Below are positions 61,604-64,000 of a stretch of DNA of 64,000 nt, in pieces; position 1 is the stretch's first letter; each line of letters starts with the position of its first letter. The notes beneath the pieces are model-generated. The model saw only the letters and a program-made list of their open reading frames with translations, made no database searches and was not told the origin of the DNA. Source of the DNA: Pseudomonas fluorescens (GTDB lineage Bacteria > Pseudomonadota > Gammaproteobacteria > Pseudomonadales > Pseudomonadaceae); contig NZ_CABVHK010000007.1 of assembly GCF_902497785.1 (NCBI RefSeq), positions 1 to 64,000 on the forward strand, written 5' to 3'. The translations under genes and the position numbers were made by a program.

Positions 61604-62251
61604 CTAAAGACGCTGAGCATGTTCGATAGCAGGAATAGCCCGCACCGCCGGCCATCGCTCAAGCACTTCTCGCGTCAGCACAACCTCATACGTATCCGCC
61701 GCCCTACCCCACTGCTCCACGAGCGTCATGCCGCCAACCAGCGCGATGGCCAGCTCGGAAATCGTACCGGCGAGGTCCTCAACGACTGCTTGAGTCCGCG
61801 ACCACACGCGATCAGTGATCACTTTAAGCTCCGCCGTGATGCACTCGAACGATGCGGGATCCGTGTCGGGGAAGGTGATGTTGCGCAGCAGATTCTGTAA
61901 CTCTTTTACCTTTGCGTAATCCTGTTCCGCCCCGAACGCTCCCTTCAGAATTGCAACTGCCTTCGACTTGTCGACACGTTTACCCGTCGATTTTGTTGAA
62001 GATAACGTCTGCCCCATTGCGCCGGCCATGAGCACCATCATCCGGGCCTCGAGATGCGCGTTCAGTGCATCCATCGAAGTAATCGGCCGTGCAAGAGTGA
62101 TGGACGCTCCCCCTTGATGCCTCAAGTCCATGGTCACGGACAGCGTCACGCCCCCCGTCGCAAACCCCAGGGCCCGGGCTATGACGTAGTGGCCCATTTC
62201 GTGATGTGCGATCTGCATGGCGCGGTCGCGCACTGCGGTTGGCATTGCCAT
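61604..62251 (-). CDS. Stand-alone peptidase M41-like metalloprotease domain protein
   Basis: The 215-residue protein resembles the protease domain of FtsH without the membrane and AAA+ parts. It has a zinc motif HEMGH at residues 17-21 (AHHEMGHYVIARALGF) and, later, GAEQDYAKVKELQNLL, which is placed like the FtsH segment holding the third metal ligand (an Asp). I start at the ATG at 62251 because GAGG lies 8 bases upstream; in-frame ATGs at 62257 and 62275 are alternatives. The function and any partner ATPase are unknown. It sits next to a toxin-antitoxin pair in accessory DNA. Confidence 0.75.
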   Translation of the reverse strand: MAMPTAVRDRAMQIAHHEMGHYVIARALGFATGGVTLSVTMDLRHQGGASITLARPITSMDALNAHLEARMMVLMAGAMGQTLSSTKSTGKRVDKSKAVAILKGAFGAEQDYAKVKELQNLLRNITFPDTDPASFECITAELKVITDRVWSRTQAVVEDLAGTISELAIALVGGMTLVEQWGRAADTYEVVLTREVLERWPAVRAIPAIEHAQRL

Positions 62252-62317
62252 GTCCATCACCTCGCATCCTTCCATTTTTGCATTCGACTACGACTGACTG
62301 TAGCAATCCCGCAGGCA

Positions 62318-62345
62318 AAAAAGCCGCGCATAAGCGCGGCTTTTT
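62318..62345 (-). terminator. Terminator of the glucose dehydrogenase gene
   Basis: AAAAAGCCGCGC, loop ATAA, GCGCGGCTTTTT form a 12-base stem. It lies 20 bases after the gcd stop, and with T6 on the minus strand it suits gcd. It also isolates the protease gene from gcd transcription. Confidence 0.9.
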
Positions 62346-62364
62346 CGTACCTGCGAATCAGACT

Positions 62365-64000
62365 TTACTCAGGCAAGGCATACGCAATCACATAATCTCC
62401 ACGATCCGGAGATTGGCGCGCGCCACCCACTGTCAGGAGGATGTATTGCTTACCGGTTTTCGGCGAAACATAGGTCATCGGTCCCGACTGACTGCCGACT
62501 GGCAAACGCGATTTCCAGATTTCATTGCCATTGCCCGTATCGAAAGCACGCAGGTAGAAATCCTGCGTACCCGCAAAGAACAACAGACCGGACTGGGTGG
62601 CCAGGGACGCGCCCAGGGTTGGCATGCCGATCGGGATCGGCAGGTGCATGCGGATGCCCAGCGGGCCGGTGTCCTGGACGGTGCCGACCGGGACTTGCCA
62701 CATCAGTTTGTGGGTCTTGAGGTCGATAGCGGACAGGGTGCCAAACGGCGGTTTCTGGCACGGGATACCGGCCGCCGAGAGGAAGCGTTCGCGCATGGCG
62801 CCGAACGGCGTGCCTTCCTGCGGCACCACGCCCATTTCGATACCACTGGCCCCGGCGCCGATCTTGTCGCGCGGGATCATGTAATTGGCCAGGCCCAGGC
62901 GCATGTCGTTGACGAACATATAGTGGGTGTTCGGATCAACGGAGACGCTGCCCCAGTTCATGCCGCCCAGCGAACCCGGGAATTGCAGCGCACGGTCCAT
63001 GCCCGGCGGGGTGTAAACGCCTTCGTGGCGCATGCCTTTGAACTGGATGCGACACATCAACTGGTCAAACGGCGTGGCACCCCACATGTCGGCTTCGGTC
63101 AGGGTTTTGTTGCCGATGGACGGCATATCCACCGAAAACGGCTGGGTCGGTGAGTAGCGTTCGCCAGGCACATTGCCTTGCGGTACCGCGCGCTCTTCAA
63201 CACGGGCGATCGGCACGCCGGTTTCGCGGTTGAGCAGGAAGATCTCACCCTGCTTGGTGACTTGCGCCAGGGCTGGCTGGGTGCCACCCTTTTCGTCCGG
63301 CACGTCGTACAGCAGCGGTTGCGCCGGCAGGTCGAAGTCCCACAGGTCGTGGTGCGTGGTCTGGAAGTGCCAGCGCACCTGACCGGTTTTCACGTCGATG
63401 GCCACAATGGACGAGTTCCACTTGTCATCGAAGGCCGTGCGCTGGCCGCCGAAGAAGTCCGGTGTGGCGTTGCCGGTGGGCAGGTACACCAGACCAAGTC
63501 TGGCGTCGTAGGACATGGCCGACCAGACGTTCGGTGTGCCACGGGTATACGTCTCACCCGCCGGCGGGCGTTTGGTGGTGTCCGGGTTGCCCGGATCCCA
63601 CGCCCACACCAGCTCACCACTGCGCACATCGTAGGCGCGGACGACGCCTGGGGGCTCGCCGGTGGAATAGTTGTCGGCCACGCGGCCACCCACAATTACC
63701 ACGTCACCTGCGACCAATGGGGTCGAAGTCTGCTGGTAGTAACCCGGTTTCACTTCGCCCATGTCGGTGGTCAGGTCGACCGTGCCATTGTTGCCGAACT
63801 CTTCACACGGCTTGCCGGTTTCAGCATTGATCGCGATCAGTCGCGCATCGCCGGTCGGTAGAAACAGACGTTTCGTACAGGCTGTTGGCTGATTATCCGA
63901 AGAGACTGGAGCCTCGGAATAACCCAGACCCCGGCATCGCTGCCAGTTCGGCGCGGTGCCTTGCGGATCGAACTTCCAGCGCTGGGCGCCAGTGTCAGCG
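62365..64000 (-). CDS. gcd: Membrane-bound PQQ-dependent glucose dehydrogenase (partial, C-terminal part)
   Basis: Gcd oxidises glucose to gluconolactone in the periplasm and passes electrons to ubiquinone. Only the last roughly 545 residues are in the window; the frame stays open to the right edge, so the N-terminal membrane helices (about 250 residues of an expected 800) are missing. Visible are PQQ propeller repeats such as GLVYLPTGNATPDFFGGQR, TTHHDLWDFDLPAQP, NWGSVSVDPN and FDTGNGNEIWKSRLP. Quinate/shikimate dehydrogenases share this fold; the DFFGGQR and HHDLWDFD pattern favours the glucose type. Start not visible. Confidence 0.88.
   Translation of the reverse strand, partial: ADTGAQRWKFDPQGTAPNWQRCRGLGYSEAPVSSDNQPTACTKRLFLPTGDARLIAINAETGKPCEEFGNNGTVDLTTDMGEVKPGYYQQTSTPLVAGDVVIVGGRVADNYSTGEPPGVVRAYDVRSGELVWAWDPGNPDTTKRPPAGETYTRGTPNVWSAMSYDARLGLVYLPTGNATPDFFGGQRTAFDDKWNSSIVAIDVKTGQVRWHFQTTHHDLWDFDLPAQPLLYDVPDEKGGTQPALAQVTKQGEIFLLNRETGVPIARVEERAVPQGNVPGERYSPTQPFSVDMPSIGNKTLTEADMWGATPFDQLMCRIQFKGMRHEGVYTPPGMDRALQFPGSLGGMNWGSVSVDPNTHYMFVNDMRLGLANYMIPRDKIGAGASGIEMGVVPQEGTPFGAMRERFLSAAGIPCQKPPFGTLSAIDLKTHKLMWQVPVGTVQDTGPLGIRMHLPIPIGMPTLGASLATQSGLLFFAGTQDFYLRAFDTGNGNEIWKSRLPVGSQSGPMTYVSPKTGKQYILLTVGGARQSPDRGDYVIAYALPE

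Noticed and set aside
61467..61655. 62-codon minus-strand frame after the M41-like gene
   Set aside because: It overlaps the end of the protease gene, has only GAG two bases before the ATG, and its translation is low-complexity (Ser/Ala/Thr/Asn). It could be a small coupled gene but the evidence is too weak.
60683..62345. Near-identical stems at 60683-60711 and 62318-62345 as attachment-site repeats of the island
   Set aside because: Both are ordinary terminators with a GCCGCGC/GCGCGGC stem serving the tRNA and gcd; loops differ, and the tRNA 3' end is not duplicated at the far side.

Overview
The window is a contiguous piece of a Pseudomonas chromosome, most likely from the P. fluorescens complex. 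The evidence is the order of recognisable genes (tyrS-mepM-anmK-erpA-argC; vfr-trpCDG; trpE-gph-rpe; the agt operon; djlA-murU-amgK | lptD-surA-pdxA-rsmA-apaG-apaH-glpE-prkA-yeaH-spoVR-cca-folK-folB-plsY-tsaD-rpsU-dnaG-rpoD-rmcA). From memory this follows the PA0575-PA0668 stretch of P. aeruginosa PAO1 read backwards. Two features point away from P. aeruginosa: estA, not a pyocin cluster, lies between trpE and trpG, and the intergenic gaps carry REP/REPIN palindromes of the fluorescens type. Almost everything is conserved core housekeeping. The only clearly accessory patch is about 1.6 kb at 60.7-62.3 kb.

Layout. 0-0.4 kb: three tandem strong promoters on the minus strand, probably for a ribosomal RNA operon just outside the left edge. 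0.4-9.8 kb: tyrS, the murein endopeptidase mepM with the peptidoglycan-recycling kinase anmK, erpA, argC, hemJ and a run of small metabolic genes (nitronate monooxygenase, DUF805 membrane protein, SDR, hinT). 10-13.9 kb: coq7, speD, an OsmC-like protein, the global regulator vfr and a lipoate ligase-like gene. 14-21.9 kb: tryptophan synthesis in two minus-strand operons, leader-trpGDC and rpe-gph-trpE, with the autotransporter esterase estA between them. 22-31.3 kb: an iron-type alcohol dehydrogenase, the agtABCD ABC transporter and the agtS-agtR two-component system. 31.4-42.7 kb: a DUF3530 protein, djlA, murU-amgK, and the overlapping lptD-surA-pdxA-rsmA-apaG-apaH-glpE group. 43-48 kb: the stress operon prkA-yeaH-spoVR. 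48-56.7 kb: cca, folK/folB, plsY, tsaD and the macromolecular-synthesis group rpsU-dnaG-rpoD. 56.8-60.7 kb: the c-di-GMP regulator rmcA and a CAU tRNA. 60.7-62.3 kb: a toxin-antitoxin pair and a stand-alone M41-type metalloprotease. 62.4-64 kb: the C-terminal part of a PQQ-dependent glucose dehydrogenase that runs off the right edge.

How the genes connect. AnmK (3.2 kb) and AmgK-MurU (33-35 kb) are two routes for recycling MurNAc released from the wall, and mepM opens the same wall. LptD and SurA are an outer-membrane protein and a chaperone that helps assemble such proteins. AgtS and RmcA are both membrane sensors with a periplasmic solute-binding-protein domain, one feeding a LuxR-type regulator and the other c-di-GMP. 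The most interesting non-standard signal I found concerns trp regulation. The last codons of gph, just upstream of trpE, encode a Trp-containing tail that reappears almost unchanged as a free-standing leader ORF upstream of trpG. This suggests that one attenuator module serves both operons and that in trpE it is embedded in the gph reading frame. I did not see a CRISPR array, transposase, phage structural gene or defence cluster.
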